Below are positions 55,067 through 64,000 of a DNA stretch of 64,000 nucleotides, piece by piece (position 1 is the stretch's first letter; each line of letters begins with the position of its first letter). Source of the stretch: Candidatus Corynebacterium faecigallinarum (GTDB taxonomy: Bacteria > Actinomycetota > Actinomycetes > Mycobacteriales > Mycobacteriaceae); NCBI GenBank assembly GCA_019120175.1, contig DWVP01000020.1:1-64000 (forward strand), read 5' to 3'. A program made the position numbers and the translations under genes. Below the pieces are notes generated by a model that saw only the letters and a list, made by a program, of their open reading frames with translations, was not told where the DNA came from and did not search any database.

Positions 55067-56434
55067 ATGAGCACGAAAGCCTCGCGACGCTGGAGCTACG
55101 GTGGATCTGTCGCGGCTTTTGCCGTCGTGGTGGCGCTCATCATCGTGGTTGCGCTGATCCTGGACAACCGCAACCCCTACAACATCGCCGACGCCGAGCC
55201 GCCCGCCCCGGCCACGCCGGTACTGGAACCCGCAGTGTCCGGTGGGGATGCGCCTGACGTGGACGACGAACTCCGGGAGGTGGCGTCCGACCCCGATCTG
55301 GGCACCCTGTCCGGCCACGTCACCGACATCGCCACCGGCGAGGAGGTGTGGTCGACCCGCGCCGACCGGATGCTGGTGCCGGCCTCGGCGACGAAGCTGG
55401 CCACCGCGGCCGCTGCACTGACCACCCTGCCCGCCGACCAGCGAGTGTCGACCCGGGTACTGCCCGGCGAGACCGAGGGGCAGATCGTGGTCAAGGGCGA
55501 GGGGGACATCACCCTGGAGCGCACCGCCGGGTCAGGTACCTTCACCAACCCGGCGGCGTTGGACGAGCTCGCCGCCCAGGTCACCGATGCGCTCGACGAC
55601 GCCGGCATCACCGAGGTCACCGAGGTCATCGTCGACAACTCGGTGCGCGAAGGGGACCTATTCAACAGTGGCTGGTCGCGCGACGACATCGGGGCAGGCA
55701 ACGTCGCCCCGCTGTCCTCGGTGATGCTGGACGCCGGACGGCTCGACCCGTCCGACGCTTATTCGCCGCGGTCGAGCGCACCGGCCCAGGACGTCGCCAC
55801 CGGCCTGGCCGAGGCGCTCGGATTCCCCGATGCCACGGTGACGGTCTCCGACAAGAAGGTCTCCACCGCCTCAGATGCCGATGACCTCGGCGAGGTGCAG
55901 TCTGCCCCACTGACCACCCGGGTGCGCGATATGCTGCTGAACAGCGACAACCTGCTGGCCGAGGCGATCGGCCGCGAAATCGCCGAGGCCGCCGGTGAGC
56001 CCACGACCTTCGACGGGGCGACGACCGCCACCCTGGAGGCCTTGGACGAGACCGGTCTCGACGTCTCAGAGGTGGTGCTGGGCGACAATTCCGGGATGAG
56101 TCGGAAGAACCGGCTGTCCGCACGGATCCTCGACGGGATCATCGCCTCGGCCGCGTCCGACACCGAGCTTCGCGGCATCCTCGACGGACTGCCGGTCGCC
56201 AACGGCAGCGGCACCCTGGTCGACCGCTACGACTCAGCGTCCGGAGCCACGAACGGTGCCGGATGGGTGCGGGCGAAGACCGGCACCCTCGACGGGGTGA
56301 ACTCCCTGGCAGGCACGGTCACGACCGAGACTGGACGCACCTTGAGCTTCGCCTTCCTGTCCCATGGTTCAGACATGGATGCCGGGCGAGCGGCCCTGGA
56401 CCGGCTCGCCGCTGCGCTGCGCACCGTCGAGTAG
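55067..56434 (+). CDS. dacB: D-alanyl-D-alanine carboxypeptidase (PBP4/DacB type)
   Basis: About 455 residues from ATG 55067; ATG 55043/55046 are alternatives. A single N-terminal membrane helix (AAFAVVVALIIVVALIL) anchors the protein outside the cell. The penicillin-binding motifs are all present: S-x-x-K in PASATKLATA, S-x-N in LNSDNLLAEAIG and K-T-G in RAKTGTLDGVNS. It trims peptidoglycan peptides. It is followed closely by tilS, as in other actinobacteria (dacB-tilS-hpt-ftsH-fol). Confidence 0.92.
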   Translation: MSTKASRRWSYGGSVAAFAVVVALIIVVALILDNRNPYNIADAEPPAPATPVLEPAVSGGDAPDVDDELREVASDPDLGTLSGHVTDIATGEEVWSTRADRMLVPASATKLATAAAALTTLPADQRVSTRVLPGETEGQIVVKGEGDITLERTAGSGTFTNPAALDELAAQVTDALDDAGITEVTEVIVDNSVREGDLFNSGWSRDDIGAGNVAPLSSVMLDAGRLDPSDAYSPRSSAPAQDVATGLAEALGFPDATVTVSDKKVSTASDADDLGEVQSAPLTTRVRDMLLNSDNLLAEAIGREIAEAAGEPTTFDGATTATLEALDETGLDVSEVVLGDNSGMSRKNRLSARILDGIIASAASDTELRGILDGLPVANGSGTLVDRYDSASGATNGAGWVRAKTGTLDGVNSLAGTVTTETGRTLSFAFLSHGSDMDAGRAALDRLAAALRTVE

Positions 56435-56449
56435 GGCAGAGGAACGCAG

Positions 56450-57526
56450 TTGGTCGCCACACCGCACACGCTGTCGGTCCGCCGGAGCCTGCGGACCTTC
56501 CTGGACCAGGTGGGCCTGACCGCTGGTGACGCGGTGGTCTGCGGAGTCTCCGGGGGAGGGGACTCGGTGGCACTGGCCGCAGCCTGCGTGGCCGCCGGGC
56601 TGGATGTCACGACCGTCACCGTCGACCACGGCCTGCAGGACGGCTCCGCCTCCGTCGCCGCGCGTACTGCCGCGCTGTGTACCGATCTCGGGGCCCACGC
56701 CTGCACCGTGCCGGTGACGGTCGAGGGGAGTGGGGAGGCCCCCGCCCGCTCGGCCCGGTACGCCGCGCTGGGTGAGGTCGCGGCAGGACGTCCCGTCCTG
56801 GTCGCCCACACCGCCGACGACGATGCCGAAGGCCTGCTGCTGTCCCTGGCCCGAGGGTCCGGTACTGGCAGTCTCGCCGGACTGAGGGCAGTCACCCACG
56901 ACCACCCGGTGGTCGCCGCCGGGGCAGCGTGGCTGGGTCGGCCACTGTTGGGCGTCGCCCGCGCCGACACCCAGGGCAGCTGCGCTGAACTGGGGTTACC
57001 GGTGTGGCATGACCCGCACAACGAGTCCCCGGAGATCATCCGCTCCCGGGTGCGCCACGAACTGTTGCCGCTGGCCCAGGAGATCCTGGGCGGCCATGTG
57101 GACTCCAACCTGGCCCGCTCGGCCCGGCTGCTGCGCGAGGACGCCGATGAGCTGGACGCCCAGGCCGCCCGGATTCTGGAGCAGGCCAGGGGGCGTATCA
57201 ACAGGGCAGCGGTCGGTGTCCCACCGGGGCTGCAGGTTTCTGTCTTGGAGTCGGCGCCGGCACCGCTGCGCCGCCGGGTGATCAGGCAGTGGCTCGCGGA
57301 GACGGCCGGACCACTGACGTCCCGGCACCTGGACATGGTGGACGCACTGGTCACCGACTGGCACGGCCAGGGGCCGGTGGCGGTGCCCTGGCCGCCACAA
57401 CCGGCGGACAATAAGCTGTCCGAGGCACCCTCTACAATGGGGACGACCCGCCGACTGGTGGTGCGCCGCCGTCGGACGGACACCGGAAGCCAGCTGGAAC
57501 TCGACCGGACCGCAGGAGTCTCGTGA
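56450..57526 (+). CDS. tilS: tRNA(Ile)-lysidine synthetase
   Basis: 358 residues from a TTG start at 56450 with AGAGGAA 6 nt upstream. The PP-loop GVSGGGDSVALAAACVAAG near residue 30 and AHTADDDAEGLLLSLARGSG are typical TilS motifs, and PVWHDPHNESPEIIRSRVRH is the tRNA-interacting region. It converts C34 of tRNA-Ile(CAU) to lysidine. The C-terminus is Arg-rich. The stop overlaps the hpt start. Confidence 0.93.
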   Translation: MVATPHTLSVRRSLRTFLDQVGLTAGDAVVCGVSGGGDSVALAAACVAAGLDVTTVTVDHGLQDGSASVAARTAALCTDLGAHACTVPVTVEGSGEAPARSARYAALGEVAAGRPVLVAHTADDDAEGLLLSLARGSGTGSLAGLRAVTHDHPVVAAGAAWLGRPLLGVARADTQGSCAELGLPVWHDPHNESPEIIRSRVRHELLPLAQEILGGHVDSNLARSARLLREDADELDAQAARILEQARGRINRAAVGVPPGLQVSVLESAPAPLRRRVIRQWLAETAGPLTSRHLDMVDALVTDWHGQGPVAVPWPPQPADNKLSEAPSTMGTTRRLVVRRRRTDTGSQLELDRTAGVS

Positions 57527-58104
57527 TGATCAGCAAGAAAACCGACGTTCCCGACAACTGCTACGGCGATGACGTAGAGGCGGTGCTCGTCGACCACGAG
57601 ACACTGCACGCCCGGATCGCCGAGATGGCCCGCGCCGCCAGCGACCGCTACCGGGACGAGGACGAGGACACGATCCTGGTCTGCGTGCTGAAGGGGGCGA
57701 CTTACTTCATCGCGGACTTCGCCCGGGCCATGGACATCCCCACCCAGATGGAGTTCATGGTGGTGTCGTCCTACGGCAGCTCCGCTCACTCCAGTGGCAC
57801 GGTGGAGATCATCATGGACCTGAAGCGCGACATCCGCGGGCGCAACGTCATCATCCTGGAGGACATCATCGAGTCCGGCATCACCCTGTCCTGGCTCGTG
57901 TCGGACCTGGCGGCACGGGGGCCGAAGAACCTCGAGGTCATCACGCTGCTGCGCAAGCCGGAGGCTGTGCAGAAGCAGGTGGACGCCTCCGAGGTCGGCT
58001 TCGAGATCCCCAATGACTTCGTCGTCGGCTACGGCCTGGATTACGCCGAGCGCTACCGGGATCTTCCCTGGGTGGGGACGTTGCGTCCCAGCGTCTACAG
58101 TTAG
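57523..58104 (+). CDS. hpt: Hypoxanthine phosphoribosyltransferase
   Basis: 193 residues from GTG 57523 (or ATG 57526), overlapping the tilS stop. The PRPP-binding motif is VIILEDIIESGITLSWL, with VCVLKGATYFIADFARAM and VVSSYGSSAHSSGTVEI upstream. It salvages hypoxanthine and guanine. An inverted repeat TGTGGGA-N9-TCCCACA (58117-58139) lies between hpt and ftsH. Confidence 0.95.
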   Translation: MMISKKTDVPDNCYGDDVEAVLVDHETLHARIAEMARAASDRYRDEDEDTILVCVLKGATYFIADFARAMDIPTQMEFMVVSSYGSSAHSSGTVEIIMDLKRDIRGRNVIILEDIIESGITLSWLVSDLAARGPKNLEVITLLRKPEAVQKQVDASEVGFEIPNDFVVGYGLDYAERYRDLPWVGTLRPSVYS

Positions 58105-58116
58105 ACCGGCGGGTGC

Positions 58117-58139
58117 TGTGGGATCCATAGTGTCCCACA
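58117..58139. promoter_or_regulatory. Inverted repeat between hpt and ftsH
   Basis: TGTGGGA-N9-TCCCACA, perfect 7-bp arms, about 55 bp before the ftsH start. It may be an ftsH operator or a weak terminator of hpt; there is no U-tract. Confidence 0.35.
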
Positions 58140-58193
58140 TGGCCACCGCCGCTCCCGCCCCACGTCCGTCTCCTTCGATACGCTAGAGAGATT

Positions 58194-60608
58194 ATGAACA
58201 AAAAGAGGGTCCTGAGGATTGCCGCCATCGTGGCCGCACTCCTCGTCGCGTTCTACGCTTTCAGCGTCCTCACCGACTCCACCCGTGGTTACGACAACGT
58301 CGACACCTCGGTGGCACTGGAACAGATCGACGACCAGAACGTCGCCGAGGTGCAGATCAACGATCGTGAGCAGCAGCTGCAGATGGCGCTGCGCGACGAG
58401 ATCAGCGTCGACGGCAAAGACGGCATCGACCAGATCATCGCCCAGTATCCGGCGCGGGCCGCGGACACCATCTTCGACCGGGTCGAGGCCGCAGACCCGG
58501 ACAAGTACACCACCAACGTCACCGAGGACAGCTTCCTCGGTTCGCTGTTGGTCATGCTGCTGCCGGTCCTGCTGATCGGTGCGCTGCTGCTGTTCTTCCT
58601 CACCCGGATGCAGGGCGGCCCCGGCGGGGCGCTGGGGATCGGCAAGTCGAAGGCCAAGGAACTCAACGTCGACAACCCGGACACCACCTTCGACGATGTC
58701 GCCGGTGCGGACGAGGCTGTCGAGGAGCTCGACGAGATCCGCGACTTCCTGCAGAACCCGGACCGCTACGAGGAAGTCGGTGCGAAGATCCCGCGCGGTG
58801 TGCTGCTCTACGGCCCACCCGGTACCGGTAAGACCCTGCTGGCCCGCGCCGTCGCCGGTGAGGCCGGGGTGCCCTTCTACACGATCTCCGGTTCCGACTT
58901 CGTGGAGATGTTCGTCGGTGTCGGTGCCTCCCGGGTGCGTGACCTGTTCAAGACGGCCAAGGAAAACAGCCCCTGCATCATCTTCGTCGACGAGATCGAC
59001 GCGGTCGGACGTCAGCGTGGCGCCGGTATGGGCGGCGGCCACGATGAGCGCGAGCAGACCCTCAACCAGCTGCTGGTGGAGATGGACGGGTTCAGCGACC
59101 GCGAGAACGTCATCCTCATGGCCGCGACCAACCGCCCCGACATCCTCGACCCGGCGCTGCTGCGCCCGGGCCGTTTCGACCGGCAGATCCCGGTGACCAA
59201 CCCGGACATCGCCGGCCGTGAGCAGATCCTGCGGGTGCACTCCAAGGGCAAGCCGTTGGCCGACGACGTCGACCTGAACTCCCTGGCCAAGCGCACCGTG
59301 GGCATGTCCGGTGCCGACCTGGCGAACGTGCTCAACGAAGCGGCGCTGCTGACCGCACGGGTGGACGGCAACGTGATCACCGGCGATGCCCTGGAGGAGG
59401 CGACCGACCGGGTGATCGGTGGTCCGCGCCGCAGCGGCAAGATCATCTCCGAGCACGAGAAGAAGGTCACCGCCTACCACGAGGGCGGCCACACCCTGGC
59501 CGCCTGGGGCATCAAGGACATCGAGCGGGTCTACAAGGTCACCATCCTCGCTCGCGGTAAGACCGGTGGCCACGCCATGGCCGTGCCGGAGGACGACAAG
59601 GGCATGTACAACCGGGCGGAACTCTTCGCCCGCCTGGTGTTCGCCATGGGTGGCCGCGCCGCCGAGGAACTGATCTTCGGCTCACCGACCACCGGTGCCT
59701 CCGCCGACATCGAGCAGGCCACCAAGACCGCCCGCGCAATGGTCACCGAGTACGGCATGAGCCCGCAACTCGGTGCGGTGAAGTACGGCGAGGAACAGGG
59801 CGACCCGTTCGTCGGACGGGGCGGTTCCGGCACCCTCGCCTACTCCCCGGCGGTGGCTGCCACCATCGACGAGCAGGTCCGCACGCTCATCGAGAAGGCG
59901 CACGGCATCGCCTACCGCACGCTGCGCGACAACCGTGAGTACCTCGACACCCTGGCCGAGAAGCTGCTCGAGAAGGAGACGCTGCGTCGGCCGGACCTGG
60001 AGGCGATTTTCTCCGACCTGGAGCCGGTGGAGGTCACCGACATCTTCGAGAACCAGGACGCCGACTTCCCGCAGGACGACCGGGAACCGGTCAAGACCCC
60101 GACCGAGCTGGCCCGCGAGCGTGGCGAGGAACCACCGGCACGCAACGACTTCTTCTCCGCGGCCCGCCGCGCCCGCATGGAGCGCCGCCGCAAGGAGAAG
60201 GACGCCAACCTGCGGGGGAACGACCCGGCTGCCCCGGTGGAACCGTCGGTGGTCCCGTCGGATGCCCCGTCATCAACTGACCCCGGGTCCTCCGGATCGG
60301 TCGGCCGCTGGAGCGGCCGGTCCACCACCACCGACCATCTCTGGGGCGGTCAAGATGATGCCGACGCCGGTCACCGTCACCCCGGTGAGATCAGTTACGG
60401 CGACGGCAGTGCCACCGACTCGCCGGAGTCGCGGCGTCCGGAGCAGCGTGGCTTCCGCCTGCCGGACAATGAGCAGCCGGAGCACCCGTGGCCGAGCGAG
60501 AACAGCCCGACGCGTAACCTGGGTCGTTCCGAGGGAAATGACGCCGGTGGCAGACACCACCGACGTGACGATGAAAGAGAACAGGACCACAGTGACCGAA
60601 ACGACTGA
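58194..60608 (+). CDS. ftsH: ATP-dependent zinc metalloprotease FtsH
   Basis: 804 residues. Two membrane helices flank a short outer domain: [18 protein letters not shown] and [19 protein letters not shown]. The AAA+ domain has Walker [15 protein letters not shown], Walker [12 protein letters not shown] and the second region of homology [19 protein letters not shown]. The zinc motif is HEGGH, usual in actinobacterial FtsH. The last ~190 residues are a low-complexity Asp/Ser/Pro/Arg tail, longer than in E. coli. It degrades membrane and regulatory proteins. A -10-like TACGCT lies 9 nt before ATG 58194. Its end overlaps the folE start. Confidence 0.96.
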   Translation: MNKKRVLRIAAIVAALLVAFYAFSVLTDSTRGYDNVDTSVALEQIDDQNVAEVQINDREQQLQMALRDEISVDGKDGIDQIIAQYPARAADTIFDRVEAADPDKYTTNVTEDSFLGSLLVMLLPVLLIGALLLFFLTRMQGGPGGALGIGKSKAKELNVDNPDTTFDDVAGADEAVEELDEIRDFLQNPDRYEEVGAKIPRGVLLYGPPGTGKTLLARAVAGEAGVPFYTISGSDFVEMFVGVGASRVRDLFKTAKENSPCIIFVDEIDAVGRQRGAGMGGGHDEREQTLNQLLVEMDGFSDRENVILMAATNRPDILDPALLRPGRFDRQIPVTNPDIAGREQILRVHSKGKPLADDVDLNSLAKRTVGMSGADLANVLNEAALLTARVDGNVITGDALEEATDRVIGGPRRSGKIISEHEKKVTAYHEGGHTLAAWGIKDIERVYKVTILARGKTGGHAMAVPEDDKGMYNRAELFARLVFAMGGRAAEELIFGSPTTGASADIEQATKTARAMVTEYGMSPQLGAVKYGEEQGDPFVGRGGSGTLAYSPAVAATIDEQVRTLIEKAHGIAYRTLRDNREYLDTLAEKLLEKETLRRPDLEAIFSDLEPVEVTDIFENQDADFPQDDREPVKTPTELARERGEEPPARNDFFSAARRARMERRRKEKDANLRGNDPAAPVEPSVVPSDAPSSTDPGSSGSVGRWSGRSTTTDHLWGGQDDADAGHRHPGEISYGDGSATDSPESRRPEQRGFRLPDNEQPEHPWPSENSPTRNLGRSEGNDAGGRHHRRDDEREQDHSDRND

Positions 60609-61215
60609 CGCCACCGGCGACGCCGCCGTCAACGTGTCGACCGGGGCAGTCTTCGACCAGCAGCGGGCCGAGGCCGCGGTGCGTGAACTGCTCATCGCCG
60701 TCGGTGAGGACCCGGACCGGGAAGGACTCCAGGAGACTCCCGCCCGGGTGGCCCGGGCCTACCGCGAATCCTTCGACGGGCTCTTCCGCGACCCCGCAGA
60801 CGTCCTCGCCAAAACCTTCAACGAGGACCACCGCGAACTGGTGCTGGTCAAAGACATCCCGATCTACTCCACCTGCGAGCACCACCTCGTGCCCTTCTAC
60901 GGTCACGCCCACATCGGCTACATCCCCGGAGACACCGGCACGGTCACCGGCCTGTCGAAGCTGGCCCGGCTGGCCGACGGTTACGCCAAGCGACCCCAGG
61001 TCCAGGAACGTCTGACCAGCCAGATCGCCGATGCCGTTGCGGAGCACCTCGAAGCACAGGCCGTCATCGTCGTCATCGAGGCCGAGCACCTGTGTATGGC
61101 GATGCGTGGCATCCGCAAGCCCGGGGCATCCACGGTGACCTCCGCGGTACGCGGCGGATTCCGCAATGACGCCCGCTCCCGTGCCGAGGCATTGAGCCTG
61201 ATCCGGGACCACTGA
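60592..61215 (+). CDS. folE: GTP cyclohydrolase I
   Basis: 207 residues from GTG 60592 (AGGA 6 nt upstream, overlapping the ftsH 3' end); ATG 60571 is an alternative. The zinc and substrate motifs are [40 protein letters not shown] and [19 protein letters not shown], with conserved Cys/His ligands. It makes dihydroneopterin triphosphate from GTP, the first step of folate synthesis. It is directly coupled to folP. Confidence 0.95.
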   Translation: MTETTDATGDAAVNVSTGAVFDQQRAEAAVRELLIAVGEDPDREGLQETPARVARAYRESFDGLFRDPADVLAKTFNEDHRELVLVKDIPIYSTCEHHLVPFYGHAHIGYIPGDTGTVTGLSKLARLADGYAKRPQVQERLTSQIADAVAEHLEAQAVIVVIEAEHLCMAMRGIRKPGASTVTSAVRGGFRNDARSRAEALSLIRDH

Positions 61216-62120
61216 TGCCCGACAGGACCCCCGAACGGAGCTCGGACCGAACCCTCGTGATGGGCATCCTCAACGTCACCGAGGACTCCTTCTCCGACGG
61301 CGGCGAATGGATCGACCCGCAGCGTGCGGTCGACCACGCCCGCGCAATGATCGCCGACGGGGCCGACATCATCGACGTCGGCGGTGAGTCGACCCGCCCC
61401 GGCGCCGTCCGGGTTGACGCCGAGGTCGAGGCCGCCCGCGTCGTACCGGTGATCCAGGCGCTGGCCGCCGAGGATATCGCGGTCAGTGTGGACACCATGC
61501 GCGCCACCACGGCAGCAGCGGCCGTGGCGGCCGGGGCAACCATCGTCAACGACGTCTCCGGTGGCCTGGCAGACCCTGACATGGACCGGGTGGTCGCCGA
61601 AGCCAACCAGGACCGTGCGGTGGACTACTGCCTGATGCACTGGCGCGCCGAACGGTTCGAGTCCGCCGCCGGCCGGGCAGACCACACCGGAGGGGTACTC
61701 GCCGACGTCACCGGGCACCTGGTGGACCTGGCCGACCGGGCCCAGCGTGCCGGGGTGCCCGGCGACCGGATCATCCTGGACCCCGGTCTCGGCTTCGCCA
61801 AGGATCCCGCCGACAACTGGTCCCTGCTGCGCGGCCTCGGCGACGTCACCGCACTGGGCCACCGGGTGCTCGTCGGCGCCAGCCGGAAGCGGTTCCTCAC
61901 CGCACTGCGTCCGGCAGCCGACGGGGCACCCGCTGCCGCAGATTCCGCGGCCGTCGACCAGGCGACCGCCGCAGTCACCGCACTGGTCGCCGCGTCCGGA
62001 GCGTGGGCGGTCCGGGTGCATGACATCGCATCGAACCGGGTGGCGGCGGACGTCGCCCACGCCGTGGCCACCGGCCGCGGCCCCGCATTACCCGAAGGAT
62101 GGAGGGCACGTCGTGGCTGA
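61215..62120 (+). CDS. folP: Dihydropteroate synthase
   Basis: 301 residues. VMGILNVTEDSFSDGGEW, IIDVGGESTRPGAVRV, ATIVNDVSGG, ILDPGLGFAKDPADNW and LVGASRKRFL are the standard DHPS motifs for pterin and p-aminobenzoate binding. It is the target of sulfonamides. The start overlaps the folE stop by one base and the end overlaps the folB start by 8 bp. Confidence 0.96.
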   Translation: MPDRTPERSSDRTLVMGILNVTEDSFSDGGEWIDPQRAVDHARAMIADGADIIDVGGESTRPGAVRVDAEVEAARVVPVIQALAAEDIAVSVDTMRATTAAAAVAAGATIVNDVSGGLADPDMDRVVAEANQDRAVDYCLMHWRAERFESAAGRADHTGGVLADVTGHLVDLADRAQRAGVPGDRIILDPGLGFAKDPADNWSLLRGLGDVTALGHRVLVGASRKRFLTALRPAADGAPAAADSAAVDQATAAVTALVAASGAWAVRVHDIASNRVAADVAHAVATGRGPALPEGWRARRG

Positions 62121-62493
62121 CCGCATCGAACTGGACGGGCTGGAGGTCTACGGCTACCACGGCGTATACGACTTCGAGAAGGAGGCCGGGCAGAAATTCA
62201 TCGTCGATCTGGTGGTCTGGACCGACTTCACCGTCGCCGTCGCCGAAGACGACATCAACGCCACGATCTCCTATGTCGACCTCGCCGACATCGCGGTCGA
62301 TGTCGTCTCCGGTCCGAGCCTGGACCTCATCGAGACCGTGTCGGCGACGATCGCCGACCGGATCAACGCCCTGGACGGCATACTCGCCGTCGAAGTGACC
62401 GTCCACAAGCCCGATGCGCCGATCCACCATCCGTTCTCCGACGTGCGGGTCGTGGCCCGCCGGTCGCGCAAGACCCCCACACCCCGGTCATGA
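62113..62493 (+). CDS. folB: Dihydroneopterin aldolase
   Basis: 126 residues from GTG 62113 (GGAGGG upstream). LDGLEVYGYHGVYDFEKEAG, TISYVDLADIAVDVVSG and VTVHKPDAPIHHPFSDVRV carry the conserved Tyr, Glu and Lys of the family. It releases glycolaldehyde to give 6-hydroxymethyl-dihydropterin, the FolK substrate. ATGA overlap with folK. Confidence 0.94.
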   Translation: MADRIELDGLEVYGYHGVYDFEKEAGQKFIVDLVVWTDFTVAVAEDDINATISYVDLADIAVDVVSGPSLDLIETVSATIADRINALDGILAVEVTVHKPDAPIHHPFSDVRVVARRSRKTPTPRS

Positions 62494-63017
62494 CCCGCCC
62501 ACGCCGAGCCGTCCTGGCCTTCGGTTCGAATCTCGCCGGTCCATTGTCCGGGCCAGAGGAGCAGATCCGTGTCGCCGCCGCCGCCCTGGCCGACCGCACC
62601 GGGGTGACCCCGGTCGCCGCCAGCGCCATGTACGCCACCGCGCCGTGGGGTGTGACCGACCAGGCGGAGTTCCGCAACAGTGTGCTCATCGTGGACACCA
62701 CGCTCAGTCCCCTGGAGTTGCTGCACACCGGTCAGACGCTGGAGCAGGACGCCCGCCGCGTCCGCGAGCGCCACTGGGGGCCACGCACCCTCGACATCGA
62801 CCTGGTGCACATCGAGGGCGAGACCAGCGACACCGACGAACTACGGTTGCCGCATCCATGGGCGCACGAGCGGGCGTTCGTCCTGGTGCCGTGGTTGGAC
62901 GCCGACCCCCACGCCGCACTGTCCGGGCGCGCCGTCACCGAGTGGCTCGCCGAGTTGGGCCCTGATGCCGCCACGGCGGGAATCCGGGCGCTGCCTGAGG
63001 TTGAGTGGGCACCGTAG
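62490..63017 (+). CDS. folK: HPPK, 6-hydroxymethyl-dihydropterin pyrophosphokinase
   Basis: 175 residues. FGSNLAGPLSGPEEQIRVAA, SAMYATAPWGVTDQAEFRNS, RRVRERHWGPRTLDIDLVHI and LPHPWAHERAFVLVPW contain the conserved pterin and Mg-ATP binding residues (the DIDL aspartates). It activates the pterin for DHPS. It is the last enzyme gene of the folEPBK run. Confidence 0.95.
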   Translation: MTRPRRAVLAFGSNLAGPLSGPEEQIRVAAAALADRTGVTPVAASAMYATAPWGVTDQAEFRNSVLIVDTTLSPLELLHTGQTLEQDARRVRERHWGPRTLDIDLVHIEGETSDTDELRLPHPWAHERAFVLVPWLDADPHAALSGRAVTEWLAELGPDAATAGIRALPEVEWAP

Positions 63018-63027
63018 CATGGGTGGC

Positions 63028-63561
63028 ATGACGCCCCGACGGGACAATCGCACCGGTCCTGGTCCGGCCCTGTCCACGACCAGTATCGGCCTGCTGCTGC
63101 TCGCCGCCGCCGGTGCCGTACTGGTCGGCCTGGCCGGAAGCTGGATGTTCTACGGTGACCTCCCGCCGGTGAAAGTGAGCGGGTCGGTGGCGATGTGGGT
63201 GTTCGCCGCGCTGGCGGTCGTGCTCGCGGTGGTCGTGAAACACCGGGTGGAGGACGGACGGATCGGCCAGGACTCCTCGCAGCTCTCCCCGGTATTCGTC
63301 GCCCGCTGTGCGGTTCTCGGCATGGCCACGGCATGGATCGGGGCGGTCGTCGGTGGTCTGTACGGCGGGGTCACGATCTACGTACTGCTGCGGCACAGTG
63401 ACTTGCTCGCGGCCCAACAGGACACCCCGGGGGCGGTGACGTGCCTGGTGGCAGGGGCGGCCATGGCGGCGTCCGGGGTGTGGCTGGAACGCAGTTGTCT
63501 GGTGCCGCCCGGCGGGGCCGACCCAGACAACGGCACAGGCGATGTACTGTTGACCCCATGA
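63028..63561 (+). CDS. DUF3180 membrane protein
   Basis: 177 residues from ATG 63028, 7 nt after -10 TAGCAT (63015-63020), which overlaps the folK stop. Four hydrophobic helices: TTSIGLLLLAAAGAVLVGLA, GSVAMWVFAALAVVLAVVV, VARCAVLGMATAWIGAVVGG and VTCLVAGAAMAASGVWLE. DUF3180 proteins follow folK throughout the actinobacteria (Rv3605c in M. tuberculosis); the function is unknown. Confidence 0.88.
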   Translation: MTPRRDNRTGPGPALSTTSIGLLLLAAAGAVLVGLAGSWMFYGDLPPVKVSGSVAMWVFAALAVVLAVVVKHRVEDGRIGQDSSQLSPVFVARCAVLGMATAWIGAVVGGLYGGVTIYVLLRHSDLLAAQQDTPGAVTCLVAGAAMAASGVWLERSCLVPPGGADPDNGTGDVLLTP

Positions 63562-64000
63562 GTTCTGCGTATGTGCCCGACGACTCGCACCGGCTTCCCG
63601 ACCCGTCGAGCCGGAGCGCCTCCCGCACGCCCGGCGGCGGCCTGAAGATTCTGATGTACCTGGTGTTCGTCCTGGCTCTGGCGGCGACGATCATCATGTT
63701 CTTCGTCGACTCCGAGGTCTGGCTCACCGTGGCCGTCATCACCTCGCTGTGGGCGGCGTTCTTCGGGGCGATCCTGGTGTCCCGGTACTCCGGTATCCTC
63801 AGCGAGGAAACCAGCCGCCGGAAGGAGCTGGAGCGCCGCCACCGCGCCGAGATCGACTACGAGCGTGCCGAGGCTCAGCGTCGTGAGGGCGAGCTGGAGC
63901 GTGACTACAACACGCGGCTGGCCACCCAGCGTGACGAGACCCTCGAGGCGATCCGCAAGGAGCTCGAGGTCATGCGGGAGCAGCTCACCGATCTCTCCGG
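63558..64000 (+). CDS. DUF6779-like membrane protein with coiled coil, cut by window edge
   Basis: Read by hand: ATG 63558 overlaps the DUF3180 stop and is 7 nt after -10 TACTGT (63545-63550). The frame stays open to the window end (at least 147 residues). An N-terminal Ser/Arg/Pro segment is followed by two membrane helices (ILMYLVFVLALAATIIMFFV; VWLTVAVITSLWAAFFGAIL) and a long charged coiled coil (RRKELERRHRAEIDYERAEA, then EAIRKELEVMREQLTDL). It matches the Rv3604c-type protein that follows DUF3180 in mycobacteria. The function is unknown. Confidence 0.8.
   Translation, partial: MSSAYVPDDSHRLPDPSSRSASRTPGGGLKILMYLVFVLALAATIIMFFVDSEVWLTVAVITSLWAAFFGAILVSRYSGILSEETSRRKELERRHRAEIDYERAEAQRREGELERDYNTRLATQRDETLEAIRKELEVMREQLTDLS

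Noticed and set aside
59464..59520. FtsH zinc motif HEGGH instead of HEAGH
   Set aside because: HExxH is intact and HEGGH is usual in actinobacterial FtsH, so it is not a lesion.

Overview
The window looks like a chromosomal segment of a high-GC Corynebacterium. The main evidence is gene order known from Corynebacterium glutamicum: fpr2-cysI-cysX-cysH-cysD-cysN-cysY-cysZ, pta-ackA close to glnX-glnH-pknG, and groEL followed by a tiny PorH-like porin gene and ppk2. A second block (xth, GNAT, def, DUF3263, a VirR-like LytR_C protein, a YbdK-type ligase) has the order known from mycobacteria. Many starts have a TANNNT -10 box 6-9 nt upstream, as expected for actinobacterial leaderless transcripts. 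The species cannot be named from sequence reading alone.

Layout. 1-1.1 kb: edge of a foreign or phage-like segment (partial HTH gene on the minus strand) next to the C-terminal remnant of a DUF222/HNH gene. 1.1-4.9 kb: trhO, a nucleotidyltransferase, a GNAT protein and a lipoprotein. 4.9-18.3 kb: assimilatory sulfate reduction. Here cysI carries an unusual ~455-residue helical-repeat extension, and a two-gene ABC exporter sits between cysX and cysH. The cysI and cysH promoters carry matching sets of three McbR-type operators. 18.5-21.2 kb: pta-ackA. 21.2-23.7 kb: a PAS protein and a MocR regulator-racemase pair transcribed away from a 30-bp perfect palindrome. 23.7-24.7 kb: two broken genes joined head to head (AraC-type regulator and CoA transferase). 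24.7-29.7 kb: glnX-glnH-pknG (nitrogen/2-oxoglutarate signalling). 29.8-33.5 kb: ABC-2 transporter, Bcr/CflA-type MFS pump, MarR regulator. 33.6-42.1 kb: cls, xth, GNAT, def, MHS transporter, DUF3263, VirR-like, YbdK, LeuA-regulatory-domain-like protein. 42.3-49.8 kb: M20 peptidase, CIRCE-groEL, PorH-like porin, ppk2, MarR, rhodanese, two secreted proteins. 50-52.3 kb: graveyard of a decayed ABC exporter pair fused tail to tail with a decayed SGNH hydrolase. 52.4-64 kb: ppa, SRPBCC, orphan Phd-like protein, flavin reductase, GNAT, then dacB-tilS-hpt-ftsH-folE-folP-folB-folK and two conserved membrane proteins, the last cut by the window edge.

How the parts work together. Fpr2, CysI, CysX, CysH, CysDN, CysY (siroheme iron insertion) and CysZ (sulfate uptake) form a complete sulfate-to-sulfide route. 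Pta-AckA handles acetyl phosphate. GlnX-GlnH-PknG is the input branch that controls 2-oxoglutarate dehydrogenase through OdhI. The folEPBK genes downstream of ftsH make the pterin branch of folate.

The points I find most unusual are the repeat-extended sulfite reductase, the palindromic bidirectional leaderless promoter with abutting start codons, the paired operator clusters flanking an inserted ABC exporter with complementary degenerate ATP sites, and the recurrent joining of two broken genes.
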